Positions 9,576-19,529 of a DNA stretch of 64,000 nucleotides are shown in pieces (positions within the stretch are counted from its first letter, which is position 1; the number at the start of each line of letters is the position of its first letter). A program made the position numbers and the translations under genes. The notes under the pieces were generated by a model. The model saw nothing but the letters and a program-made list of their open reading frames with translations. It did not search any database and was not told the DNA's origin. The DNA comes from Amorphophallus konjac (lineage: Eukaryota; Streptophyta; Magnoliopsida; Alismatales; Araceae), in assembly GCA_022559845.1 (NCBI GenBank), contig CM040124.1, forward strand, positions 66,239,491 through 66,303,490, read 5' to 3'.

Positions 9576-12214
9576 ATGTCTTATTTCACGTGTCGATCAA
9601 CCAATTAACTAACCGGTAATTAATTGACTGATTGACGACGCGGGCGTGCCAGTCACAAGAGTGACGATTTTATGATGCGCTTATTCTGACCCGTGTCGGG
9701 CGAATGTGAAGTTCGGTCGGGACCAGCAGTCCGCCATACCATAAAGGCTATGGCGTTAATTACATCCCCCATGAGGAGGGAACACCTTTGATTAATTGCC
9801 GAGATAGTGGGCTGTCAAAGCCAGAATAAAGGATACAGAGCATGCGAGATGCGTTTATTTATCATGCCAAGGATGCATAGTTTATTGAATTATGGGCCCT
9901 TGGTACGTGGCGGAGGACGTAGGCCCGAAGACCACCGTCGCACATAGCGAAGACTTCCGATCGAGCGTAATCCGACCTTCTGTCAACGCTATTTGATATA
10001 CCCGAGGGTCCATGCGAACATGCATGCATGATGATGATGATAAGTAAGATGACAGAATTATGAAGATGAATATGATTCAGTCACATATTTATTAAGCCCC
10101 GCCAACGAGGGAAAGGATGGCACAAGCATGATGATAAGGGTAGAGTGAAGACAGACATAATGGTGAAAACATGATAGCAAGAAGGTTTCGATTCGAAAGG
10201 CCCTCTCCTTATTCAATTTATTCCTAATTAGGGTTGATTGACTTCGCCCTCGGGAAGGCGGGGGTCGCACGGGGCGAGCCAGGGATTAAAGAGTACAGCG
10301 ATTAGAAACGGCGCCTGAAGGCGTAGGTATATGACTTAAAACGGCGTCGAAACCGTAGGTAAATAAAAGGTGTTTAAAACGGCGCGGCCCTAATTGGGGC
10401 GCGCCGGGGAGAAGCGCGCCGGGGAGGGCGCGCCGTTTTAGAGCGCGCCGCTTAGGCCGCGCCGTAAACGAATGGCGCCAGTTTAACTTAAAATCGAGAA
10501 TTTGTTCATTTTTCTTGGGTTTATTGAAATACTTTGGAAAACTTTGAGAATTTATTTAAGCTATTATTTCACAGGGTCGACCCCGGGGCATCCGGGAGCC
10601 GAGTCACGGGCCCGCGCGAGGTTCGCACTCGAGCGCGGCGATCATTCCGAGTTATACTCGTTCGAGCTGAAATTTCGGCAGCATCTCCCCATCTCGGAGG
10701 ATTTATCGGGGAGAAGCGGGGAGTACTCACGTAGTGGAGCAACCCCTAAGAGCCGGGTGGCAGAACGGCGGCCGGCAAAAACCCGAACGGAGAGGAAAAA
10801 CCCCGAGGTCAAACCTGCTAGGGGCACCAAATCCGTGGGTAACAGCGAGCGAATGAAGCAACTCAATACGGGAGCGAAGACCCTGAGGGCTAGCCTACGA
10901 GGGGCACGTAACCCGAGTCACCACAACACTCGAATCGGGACGACCGATATGGGAGGGAAACCCCGAGGGCAAGCCTACGAGGGGCACGCGACCCACGGCC
11001 ACCACGAGGCCCATTAAGGACCGTGGATTTGGATCTGTCGGGACATGGCCCCGTTACTGTGCATTCAATAGCCTGCTGGGATATTCATCATTGATGGACG
11101 AACCTTCCGCCGGCCGAATGACTAACGTGGAAGATCAGGGAAATGTCCCCCTCCCCGGATGCTGGAATGATGCTACAGAGCACACTCCCGTTGAGATGCG
11201 CACGAAACGAAAGAGTAATGCGAGAACGACGAAGTCCATAGGCTAAATAGATCGATGCTGTGCGATTGGCATAGAGGTGCCGGGGAAGGGATGTACATAT
11301 GTCACATTCGGGCACGAGCCGACAAGAATAGAGAGGGACGACAGAGGCAATCCTCCCTTCCCCCCTCCCCCCCCCCCCCCCGACCTATGAAGAGAGGCAC
11401 AGGAGGAGGCAAGGGATAGGTTCCCTCGACAGAGATAGACGGGGATACGCACATAAGTGCGTCTTCAATCACAGAACCCGTGGCATATGCGATGCAGAGC
11501 CATGCAGTCGCACTAGAATCAGAAGAAAGAAAACCCCGGGGAGGGGGGAAGAAGGTTTCATATGGCCCGAGAGCCTATCCAGCGCCGGAGAAAACCTATT
11601 GCACGGGAGTAGATACACTGGGAAATCATTGAACGTATATTCGAAGGGGAATTGGAGAAGGCATTCATGAGATAGAAGACATTATCCACAAATGGCATTT
11701 CATTCATCCTACGAATCGATACGGATAGACATATGCATAATATACAGATTCCGGCGCCGTCGTTGTCGATCGGCCGTCGTTTACATTAATGAAGAAACGA
11801 TTACAGATAAAGTGGGGAGAGGAAATAGTGAGAGAAGGGGAGGTCAGGCTCATATCATCGCCCCTCCCCTCCTTCACTTACATTGTGCCAGAGGAAGAAA
11901 ACCAAAAGAAGGATAGAGGGATTCACCGGATGAAACGCGGAGACCCACCTAAATCGATAAGAAATGGGCAGTCTCCTTCTCCGATTCCGGGAGGCTCGAG
12001 TGGAGCGTGGTGGCCGCCGTCGAGAGGCTCGAATGGAGGTTTTCTCAGATCGAAGAACCCTCGACCCCTTCTCCCTGGACCTCTCCTCTTTCTTTCTAAT
12101 TCTCTTTTTTTTTTCTATTTTGATTCCGCTTCCCTCTTTCTTCTCCTCTCTTTCTTTGGATCCCCCTTTTTTTTCTTCTCCGTGGATCCCCTCTTTCTCT
12201 GGCCGAAGGCAGAC

Positions 12215-12221
12215 ATATATA
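12215..12221 (-). promoter_or_regulatory. TATA box of B LTR (minus strand)
   Basis: Minus-strand CTCTATATATGTC, with the matching box at 45796-45805 in the 5' LTR. In both LTRs a cluster of GGCGCGCC-type repeats begins about 20-30 bp upstream of the box, which places those repeats in the core promoter. Confidence 0.65.
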
Positions 12222-12235
12222 GAGCATTTTGTTAA

Positions 12236-12395
12236 TCCGGCGCCCCGGGGAGGGGGCGCGCCGGATTTGGTGGCGCCGGGAACACGTCCCGATTGGCTTT
12301 TGCGCGCCGGTTTGACGGCGCCGAGGAACGCATCCCCTATTGTAATTGGCGCGCCGGTTTGACGGCGCCGTTTTAACTTGTTTACTCGGCGTGCC
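12236..12395 (-). repeat. GGCGCGCC inverted-repeat cluster upstream of B LTR TATA
   Basis: Repeated GGCGCC, GCGCGCC and CCGGCGCC cores with flanking TTTTAA or GGTTTGA, separated by 15-40 bp. The equivalent cluster in the 5' LTR (45820-46010) has one more 46-bp unit. Confidence 0.75.
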
Positions 12396-13082
12396 GGTCC
12401 GATGGGTCCGGAGATGATTCCGAAAGCTCCCGTTGACTATTCCTCTCGCCCTGGTCCTTGAAAAACCGTGACGTGGAGTCGAGGAAGCTCTCGACACGAC
12501 GAACGGCCTTGATCAGACTTCCGCGTGTGTCTGGTCCGAGCACACAGATGTCCTAGTGGTACAGCCTTCGGCACTGCGATTTGTGCTCCTGGTTGAGACA
12601 GATTCGTGCTCAAAGCTTCTTTGCAGGATGGTGTTGCATCCTGGATAATTCTGCCTTGAACGGCGATCAATTTGGCCACTAAAGGGCCCATTATGACGAG
12701 GAGCCGAACCCATGTCGGGTAATCGGGACCCTCTGCTGACAGAGCCCTCGGCCCCTTGTTGTGGACGGCCGAGGATGTTTTTCCTCCTTAGGAGAGCCAT
12801 TGGGTAGACCGTCGTCCTTGGTCGGGCGATGGATGTGGGGTAGCGGCATGACGAGGTCGATGCCGGATCATTGGGCAGGCTTGATCGCGCTGCCGGTTGG
12901 TTGTAGGTTCATTCCGACTCTCCTAAGGTGAAGTCCCCGGTGTTCCCTTCAAGGTGGCTCGGGGCTCTGGCAGCTTGAAGAGCCTTCAGTAAGCCAGTCT
13001 TCATCGGCATCTGTGCTTCAGTGGGCCGTATCATTCGTCTTTGCGGCTTGGTTGCCGAAGGATCATATTTTGAGTGCCAACA

Positions 13083-13094
13083 AATGCCCCCCAG
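13083..13094 (-). other. Polypurine tract of element B
   Basis: Minus-strand CTGGGGGGCATT directly abutting the 3' LTR start, the expected priming site for plus-strand DNA synthesis. It confirms that 9501-13082 is the 3' LTR. Confidence 0.75.
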
Positions 13095-13227
13095 ACGTAG
13101 GCGGTGCAAGTGAGGCAGGAGTGCGGCAAGGCCTACGGATGAGCTTCGTTTGGTTGACAGAAGCTCGAACGGCACTTAATTCCGGCTTCGGACGTTAATC
13201 CGGCGAGGCAGGAAGCTTGACGGCATC

Positions 13228-13338
13228 ACTTAAAACGGCACGCCCCTTACTTCATTGGTTAAAACGGCACGGCTAAATCCGGCGCGCCCTAAGCTTTTGG
13301 AGTTGAAACGGCGCCGCTAAAAGCGGCGCGCAAAAGTC
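13228..13338 (+). repeat. AAACGGC/GGCGCG repeats upstream of antisense promoter
   Basis: Repeated AAAACGGCACG, CCGGCGCGCC, AAACGGCGCCGC and AGCGGCGCGC units, the same motif class as in B's LTRs. They lie in the internal region, outside the LTR, just upstream of the plus-strand TATA box at 13391. Confidence 0.7.
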
Positions 13339-13397
13339 TTAAAACGGCGCGCCCCGGGACGCGCCGTTTTAACAGGGGTGGAGCCCCCCCTATAAAT
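13339..13397 (+). promoter_or_regulatory. Promoter of antisense PMD gene: 13-bp inverted repeat plus TATA box
   Basis: A perfect 13-bp inverted repeat (TTAAAACGGCGCG at 13339-13351, its complement at 13360-13372, 8-base spacer) lies 18 bp upstream of TATAAAT at 13391-13397. A C/T-rich leader typical of plant transcription starts follows at about 13420. The orientation is plus, opposite to B's gag-pol and in line with the PMD gene. A TATA box this well placed outside an LTR argues for a dedicated promoter. Confidence 0.7.
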
Positions 13398-13664
13398 GCT
13401 TTTCCTCTTCATTTTTTCTTCACAACTTCTCATTTGCGAAAATTCTTTCTCTCTCCTCCCTTTTTCTCCCTCCGCGGCGCCGAGTGGGTTCTGGGTTCGG
13501 GTGAGCCGGTGAGTTGAGTCGGTGATGTGCTTTGGGTTTTGAACCCGCTCTTCGGGCCCCGGGAGGCTCCTCGTAGGACTTGTCCTCGGAGCTAAACCCC
13601 TCGGGTGTCCCATTAGGCCTTAGCTTAATGCTTATGGCCACTTTTAGGGGCTGCTCCCTTCGTG

Positions 13665-13669
13665 GACGG
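13665..13669. other. TSD of element C, left copy (GACGG)
   Basis: GACGG precedes C's TGTAGACACG and recurs at 24187-24191 after C's terminal TCTACA. Confidence 0.92.
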
Positions 13670-15537
13670 TGTAGACACGCCAAAATTGACGTTATTATGA
13701 GTACATCTCATATTACCTTGTAATGCCCCAATTTGACCCTCAAATTAGTTCTATTTGAGTGGTTTTTCTCACTTTTCTTGGGTTTCTTCCTTTTTTCCCC
13801 CTTTCCTTATTTTTTTCTATTTTCTCCTATTTTTCTGAATTTTTCTAGATTTTTTCTGGATTTTTCTGGATTTTCTGGGTATTTTTCTCTATTTTTCAGA
13901 AATAACGACTTGACGTGGGGCGTCTTTTAAATAACGACTTATACATGGGCGTTTTCTTAAAAATTGACGACTATATGGAAGGGCGTCCATTCTTACAAAT
14001 TTCCATTTTTCTGGATTTTTCTGAGAATTTTTCGGAATTTTTCGAGAATTAACGACTTAACGTAAGGCGTTATTTTGAATAAAAAATCAAAAAAAATCAA
14101 ATTCACGCCGTATGTCAGGGCGTGTCTTTCAAATTGAATATTTTATTATTATTTTTCAACCCCTACCAGAGGTGATTTGGTGGCCTTCCGGGTGTCAGAA
14201 AAATTCGCAAAAATAGTCGTTGGAATCAGTGCGACGAGATGCACCTTCACCTAAAAAATAGGAAAATAATATTGAGAAATGAAAAATAGCCCTATTTTGA
14301 ATATTTTGAATTAACGTCTTTTGTTAAGGCGTTTTTTAATTAACGCCTTTGACTCAGACGTGTTTCACAATTTTTCAAATAAATTCCAAAATTTGATTTT
14401 TGAATTAACGCCCTCATATAAGGCGTGTTTTTAAGAAACGCCCTCTAGGTAGGTCGTCAATTCAAGAATTGACGCCCTGAACCAAGTCGTGTTTCACTTT
14501 TGTGCTCCGAACGAACGTAGCCTTTCCCAGAGAGACTCCTGCTTCGTTTGGGCTCTTGCCCAGCTTAATCCTCCCCTATTTGGGCTCTTGCCCGTTCTAT
14601 CTCTTCCTCCATTTTGGACTCTTTCCTTCTTATCTCTTCTTCTATCCTTAATAGAACTTCGGTAGCTCTGTTAAGGGGGTTTTTTTTTTTATGATTCTTC
14701 TGCTTCTTCTTCCATTCTTCTTCTTCGGTTCCCGTTTTTCTTCTTCCTTCTTCTGTCTTCTTCTTTCTATTGTTCTTCTTCTTTGGTTTTCTTATTTCTC
14801 CTTTCCCCTTCTTCCTCTGTTTTCTGCTCCTTCTTCTGTTGTTTTTTTTCAGGAACCGAAGGTTGCATTGGCTAAGGAGGATTTCTTCACGTCCAAATCT
14901 TCATCCCATCTTTTGAGGCTTCCTCCCTATCGAGTATTCAAAGCCAAGGAGCAAACAAACAGATTTTTTTTTATCTTATCTCCCCTTTATCTTTTATTTT
15001 CATAGATCATAGTTAATAGATCATGCATGCATCATTGTTCTATTGACCTTTTCTCTCAATCACATTGAGATCTCCCCATAGTGCAACTCTTGCACACTTC
15101 CATATTTTTATTTTGCATTCATCATATCTCCCACACCCTCATTGCATAGGGGTTTAAGGGCCAACACCCACAAGGTGTGTTCTTCACCATATTATCATGC
15201 TCATATTTTTGTTAAGAATTTGATGCTACACACCATGTTCTAATTCATATCTTCATTGGTGTTTGTGTCTTTTTTTTGCAAGGGTAATAAAAAGCAAGGA
15301 CTCTCTTCGTCGGCCGGCCGATCTTGAAGAGAAAGGAAAGCACTCACAATCCCCGCACTTTTTGAGGTATTTTTCGCGATCACCCTCCTTATGTTTTATT
15401 GATTATCTTTTGAGGCCTCGCGTCTCTGGCGATCACACACACTCCCCTTGTGCACCTCGTGCATGTTTTTCTCCACATTATTGATTATTGCTTGTTCTTA
15501 ATAATTTTCTTTAAGTGGATTTTTAAATAGATCTACA
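13670..15537 (+). repeat. 5' LTR of element C (1868 bp)
   Basis: Runs from TGTAGACACG to ATCTACA. It contains an array of about ten 19-bp dyads at 13905-14495 and long T/C-rich tracts around 13750-13880 and 14690-14830. ORFs at 14691-15005 and 15263-15484 recur identically in the 3' LTR only because the LTRs are near identical; their composition (serine/phenylalanine/leucine from CT-rich DNA) does not suggest proteins. Confidence 0.95.
13905..14495 (+). repeat. 19-bp dyad array in C 5' LTR
   Basis: About ten units of the form ACGnCnT-N5-AnGnCGT, arms 7 bases, spacer mostly 5. Examples: ACGCCGT-ATGTC-AGGGCGT near 14105, ACGTCTT-TTGTT-AAGGCGT near 14314, ACGCCCT-CATAT-AAGGCGT near 14408. Several mismatches become G-U pairs in RNA. 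The copy in the 3' LTR is at about 22556-23146. Confidence 0.8.
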
Positions 15538-15540
15538 AAT

Positions 15541-15558
15541 TGGCGATCACGGTGGGAC
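15541..15558 (+). other. Probable PBS of element C
   Basis: TGGCGATCACGGTGGGAC begins three bases after the LTR end. The TGG start fits a tRNA CCA tail, but I cannot assign the tRNA. It is not the initiator Met type used by D, E and element 1. Confidence 0.6.
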
Positions 15559-15857
15559 ACTTTTGTGTTCTTTGTTTATTACCCTTTCCCCTTGGCACCC
15601 TCGCGTGCCCTTTCCTATTGGTACCCACGGTACCCCTCCTTTGTGTCCCTCGGGCACCCTCCATTGTTTTCTTGTCCCACTTGTGATCTGTCAGTTGATA
15701 GATTTCCTTTTGAAATCCCACTTTATCCAAAAAAAAAAATATACAATTTGATGAGCATGATTATGTTTTGATATTCATATTTATTGATTGACTGTGATTG
15801 TCTGTGAGTGTTTCTCTGCTACTGCTGGCCGTGAAGGATTCCTGGTGAAGGTGAATT

Positions 15858-16200
15858 AACGCCTCTGGAAGAGGCGTTTTCATAGATTTAACGCCCTAAC
15901 CAAGGGCGTCTTATTAATATGTTACGCCCTCTGCCAGGGCGTTTTCCATCACATTTCCGGGTGTTCTTGCTTTATATTGCTGCCTGTGAATTCACGCCCT
16001 GTTCTAGGGCGTCTTTTACTTGATTAGCGCCCCACATCAGGGCGTGTCTATTGATTTGACGCCCGTAGGACAGGGCGTCCTTTTATTGATAACGCCTCAC
16101 TCTAAGGCGTGTCTCACCTTGCCCTGGACACCTCGCTTTGATTCACGACAGTCACACTGTCGTGTCTTTGGTTAGTAGCGCCCCCTGCCAGGGCGTGTTT
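15858..16200 (+). repeat. 19-bp dyad array in the leader of element C
   Basis: Nine units in about 340 bp. Units with 7-bp arms and a 5-base spacer start at 15859, 15891, 15924, 15994, 16026, 16091, 16145 and 16176; one near 16058 has a longer spacer. Most are ACGCCCT-N5-AGGGCGT. The unit at 16145-16163 is ACGACAG-TCACA-CTGTCGT, with both arms changed and pairing kept. The unit at 15858 has an 8-bp perfect stem. The array precedes the long frame at 16704. Confidence 0.85.
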
Positions 16201-16703
16201 TTACTGTGGGCCTCCAGGACCCCCCGGCTGTGATTTTTGATCATGATTCATGCTTATCTTTATTGATTGATCATTTGCTGTGATTAGCTTGATTTTTCCT
16301 GTTGCATTCATATTTGCATTTGGTTTGGGAGCCTTCTCTCTCTTCATTAGGATCCACACACCTTCTTGGAATCGGGACGACCCTCCATTGAGCATTCCGT
16401 CTCTTTGGACCGGAAATCCCTTTTCCAAGCCTCCGTAAGTCCCCGCACCCGTGGATTCCCTCACGGACGCCGGGCAGGTTGTACCCTTTTGAAGTCCCGA
16501 TATAGTTGGCCTAACACGTGGTGAGTGAGAGTTCCTAGTTGGCGTTGAAGTGAATTATATTGAAACTAGGACTCTCCTTGTGTGAATCTTTCCAAACTTT
16601 ATTAAAATTCATTAATTCACCAAGGATTAAACAAATCAAAATCACGGTAATCATTCCAACTTGTGTGCTTATTTGCATAATTATTGAGAATTTTGATTAT
16701 ATA

Positions 16704-19529
16704 ATGGCTTACCATGATAGAAACATGTTCAATTCAATTCATGAGGATGCACAACCTAGCACTTCATATCCTCAATTTCAACATGTTAATCAGCATTCTC
16801 ACCATTCTTTCAAGGGACCACGTCCTTATTCTCATGGTCATGCCCGACCCATGGGCAGTGTCCATTCTTATGATCCCCCTCCTCCAACTCAATTTCGAGC
16901 CACTACTCCCTCGGGATCCTCTCGTCCCAATGATGAGAAAGTCTCCCAGATCATTCATGCGTTAGATCATCTTACCCCTCAACAGATCCAAGCCCTTAAG
17001 GCTGCCGTTGAGGGTACATCTCAAGCATCTCTCCCTCCTTCCAATTCTATTCGGGTGGCCCATCACCCACTTCCCTCTTCTATTCACACTCGGGTGGCCC
17101 ATCACCCACTTCCTTCTTCCACTCATATTTCTAATCGGGTAGCCCATTACCCATCTCCTTCTATTCATGCTTCCCCTCGGGTGGCCCATCACATGCCTCC
17201 TTCTATTCCTCCTCCACCGTGGCCCTGAGGCCCATTTATTCCTTGTAATCCGGCCCATCCGGGTTCTTCCATGGGCCGGCCCATTAATTCCCCTCCACGG
17301 CCTTTTTATGCGGCCCTTCCTCCTTCAAGGCCCTGCCAGCCCTCGGTTGTTCAAGTCACACCCCTCCAACAATCTCTTCTTGATAAGATTACTTTGATGG
17401 AGGAACAAATAAAGAGGGTCACGGCTCCTCCTACTCCAGTCAATCCTCTCCATGCCGCTTTGGACGAGATTACAAAGATGGAGAGAGAATGGAAAGACAG
17501 GAGGGATGATTACGACGTCGGCGGTTTAAGTAAGCAAGAGCCGGCATTCGAAGAATCCGAGGCAGTATACGATGATGATGAAGCTCCGCAGGCACCCCTT
17601 CCGAGTTTCCTTAACTTTCCGCTTTCCCCATTTTTATTCGATGAACCCCCTGCTCAGGAGGAAACCACTCCTAATTCAACCCCTGTTTATGAGACTAGTT
17701 GGTGTTACGACGATGGGTCGATATTCCAATCGCCCGCGCCGGTGCATATTGAGTCTCTTCCCATTCCCACTCCAACTCCTAACACCGCTCGCCCCGTCCG
17801 GCATTTCCTACGCACCAAACCTTCACCCATTAACCCTCCACCAACTACACCTCCACCCACTATACCATCAACCTTCACACCATTAACCTCCCCCGAGCCT
17901 TCCACTATAAAACCTCCACATATTGAGTCTTTAGCCTCCACCGAGCCCACCATTGAAATTTCCCCGATTCAACCTTCCGTTATCCCATTACCACCGCCTC
18001 AACCCATTTTACCTATTCTACCATTTAACCCTCCACCTTTACCTATGGCTAATCCTGAGCAGGACCCACCACTTTTTGCACTCGAGCTAACCCCGACCGC
18101 TTGCAAGCAAAGGGAGAAACTTAATGTGTTTGAACCTCCGCCTCCACTTACGCCAACACTTTCCATTATACCTCCACCACTCACAAAGCCTTCCGCTTCC
18201 GCTTCACCTCCTTTTACTACTCAGAATGGGAGTGCTTCTGCAAGTACTTGTGCCGAAGGTGATCAAGAGCCGGGCAAGACAGATGTGGCCACGGTTATGC
18301 GATTCAAGATTCAAGAAGTCATTTACCGGATGCCAATCCGGATTATTGTGCCGAGCATGGTCGCAGAGGCCAAGTCACCGCCATTGCTCAGGGAAGAATG
18401 CCAAGAATTGATGCCATCCAAGGGCCAGGCAGGGCACCCCTTGTTCAAACTTTCCAATCCAGAATTCATTATTCCTTACAAGGGGCGAATGCCCATTTTG
18501 CTCAACATTCCATATACACCACATTCAATGGGCAACTCAATGCTTCCCGTTCCAACTCTACAACTCCCCCACATTATTGATCTTTGCTTTCCAAGGGAGT
18601 TGTCTTTTACTATTGAAGCTTCTTTTATTGGGCCAATTGACCGTACATGTTCACTGCCGTGGAGGGGCAGTTATCTTAATGCTAAGGGGCCATCCCTTAT
18701 TTGTTCCACTTCCTATTCATTCATCTCTATCACTTTTTCTTCATGGGCCATTCCCAGGGTTAGGAGGAGGATCTCATCCTCTCGCCCTTCACATTCTTCA
18801 TATTCTTTGCATTTCATGCATTCATCGCATCCATCCCATTGCATGCATTTGCACCTCCTGCTTCCCGGGTTTCCAAACCCGTATCTTCCCCACCTTCCGG
18901 CACCGCCGGATCCTCCGCATTTCCCATCTTATTCATATTCATCTTCATTACTCGGGCATCGCGCCCCTTTCCAACCTCTTCATCTCCCAGATTTCTCTCC
19001 CTTCTTCCCAGGGCATCGCGTCCCTCGGCATTTTCTCCCTCCGGAACCTCCGGACTTTTTCTTCGGGCACGACGCCCCTTTCCATCTTCTCCTTCCTGAT
19101 TTGCTTCCTCCGGAACCTCCGGATTCTCCGTCTTATTCTCTCTATCTTCTTTTAGGGTATCGTGACCCTCTTGATTTCATTCCTCCGGAACCTCCGGACC
19201 CTCCATCTTTCTGCCGATTCATCTTTCTATTCCTTCATGACATCGCATCATGTGTCCTCTTCTTTCTTTTCCATCATCCTTTTCCCTACTTCTTCCAAGG
19301 GCACCGCGTCCCTCGATATTTTATCCCTCCGGAGCCTCCGGATGATTCCTCTTATCATGATTCTCCTCCGCCTCCGGACCCTCCAGATCCACCTCTTTCT
19401 ATCTACCAATTTCTTCTTCTAATTCCCCCTAGTTCTGGGTCCGACCCAACTTCTTCCACATCCACTGCCTTGGGTATTTGCCCTTTCTCCCACTGCTTTC
19501 GAGGCTTTAGTCCTCACTCCTCCTTCTAA
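16704..19529 (+). pseudogene. Long proline-rich frame of element C with one internal TGA
   Basis: One frame stays open for 942 codons from ATG 16704 to TAA 19527 apart from a single TGA at 17226-17228. The first 174 residues are His/Pro/Ser-rich with a short helical segment (ALDHLTPQQIQALKAAVEG). After the stop come a charged stretch (LDEITKMEREWKDRRDDYD), a long Pro/Thr/Ser region (residues about 300-510), a more ordered region (about 530-670) and a repetitive PPEPPD-rich end. I recognise no gag, zinc knuckle or enzyme. It occupies the usual place of gag, so a gag-like or relic role is possible. Beyond about 18700 the T/C-rich repeats make coding status doubtful. Confidence 0.45.
18880..19400 (+). 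repeat. Interspersed CCTCCGGA and GGGCatcgcGCCC repeats in C
   Basis: The motif CCGGAACCTCCGG or close variants recurs at least six times, alternating with short dyads such as GGGC-ATCGC-GCCC (18954-18966) and GGGC-ACGAC-GCCC (19065-19077), separated by T/C-rich filler. In the long frame this yields PPEPPD and GHRVPRHF-like peptides, which may be only a by-product of the DNA pattern. Confidence 0.6.

Larger units (their letters stand above)
9501..13082 (-). repeat. 3' LTR of element B (3582 bp)
   Basis: On the minus strand it starts TGTTGGCACTC and ends GTCGCAAACA. It contains two clusters of GGCGCGCC-type inverted repeats (about 10300-10490 and 12236-12395), a minus-strand TATA box at 12215-12221, and a C-run near 11360-11381 that differs in length from the other LTR. 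The 171-codon frame at 10502-11017 is not conserved in the 5' LTR, where it is cut to 94 codons, so I do not call it a gene. Confidence 0.93.

Noticed and set aside
10502..11017. 171-codon frame in B 3' LTR
   Set aside because: The matching frame in the 5' LTR (44115-44399) stops early, and nothing in it suggests a protein.
11360..11381. Long C-run as a functional G-quadruplex site
   Set aside because: The run is a homopolymer of differing length in the two LTRs, more like slippage; no separated G-tracts.
14691..15005. 104-codon frame found twice (also 23340-23654)
   Set aside because: Identical because it lies in the two near-identical LTRs of C; it is a CT-rich low-complexity frame with no family.
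18577..19155. 192-codon frame overlapping C's long frame
   Set aside because: Alternative reading of T/C-rich repeats; all frames lack stops there, so none is specially supported.
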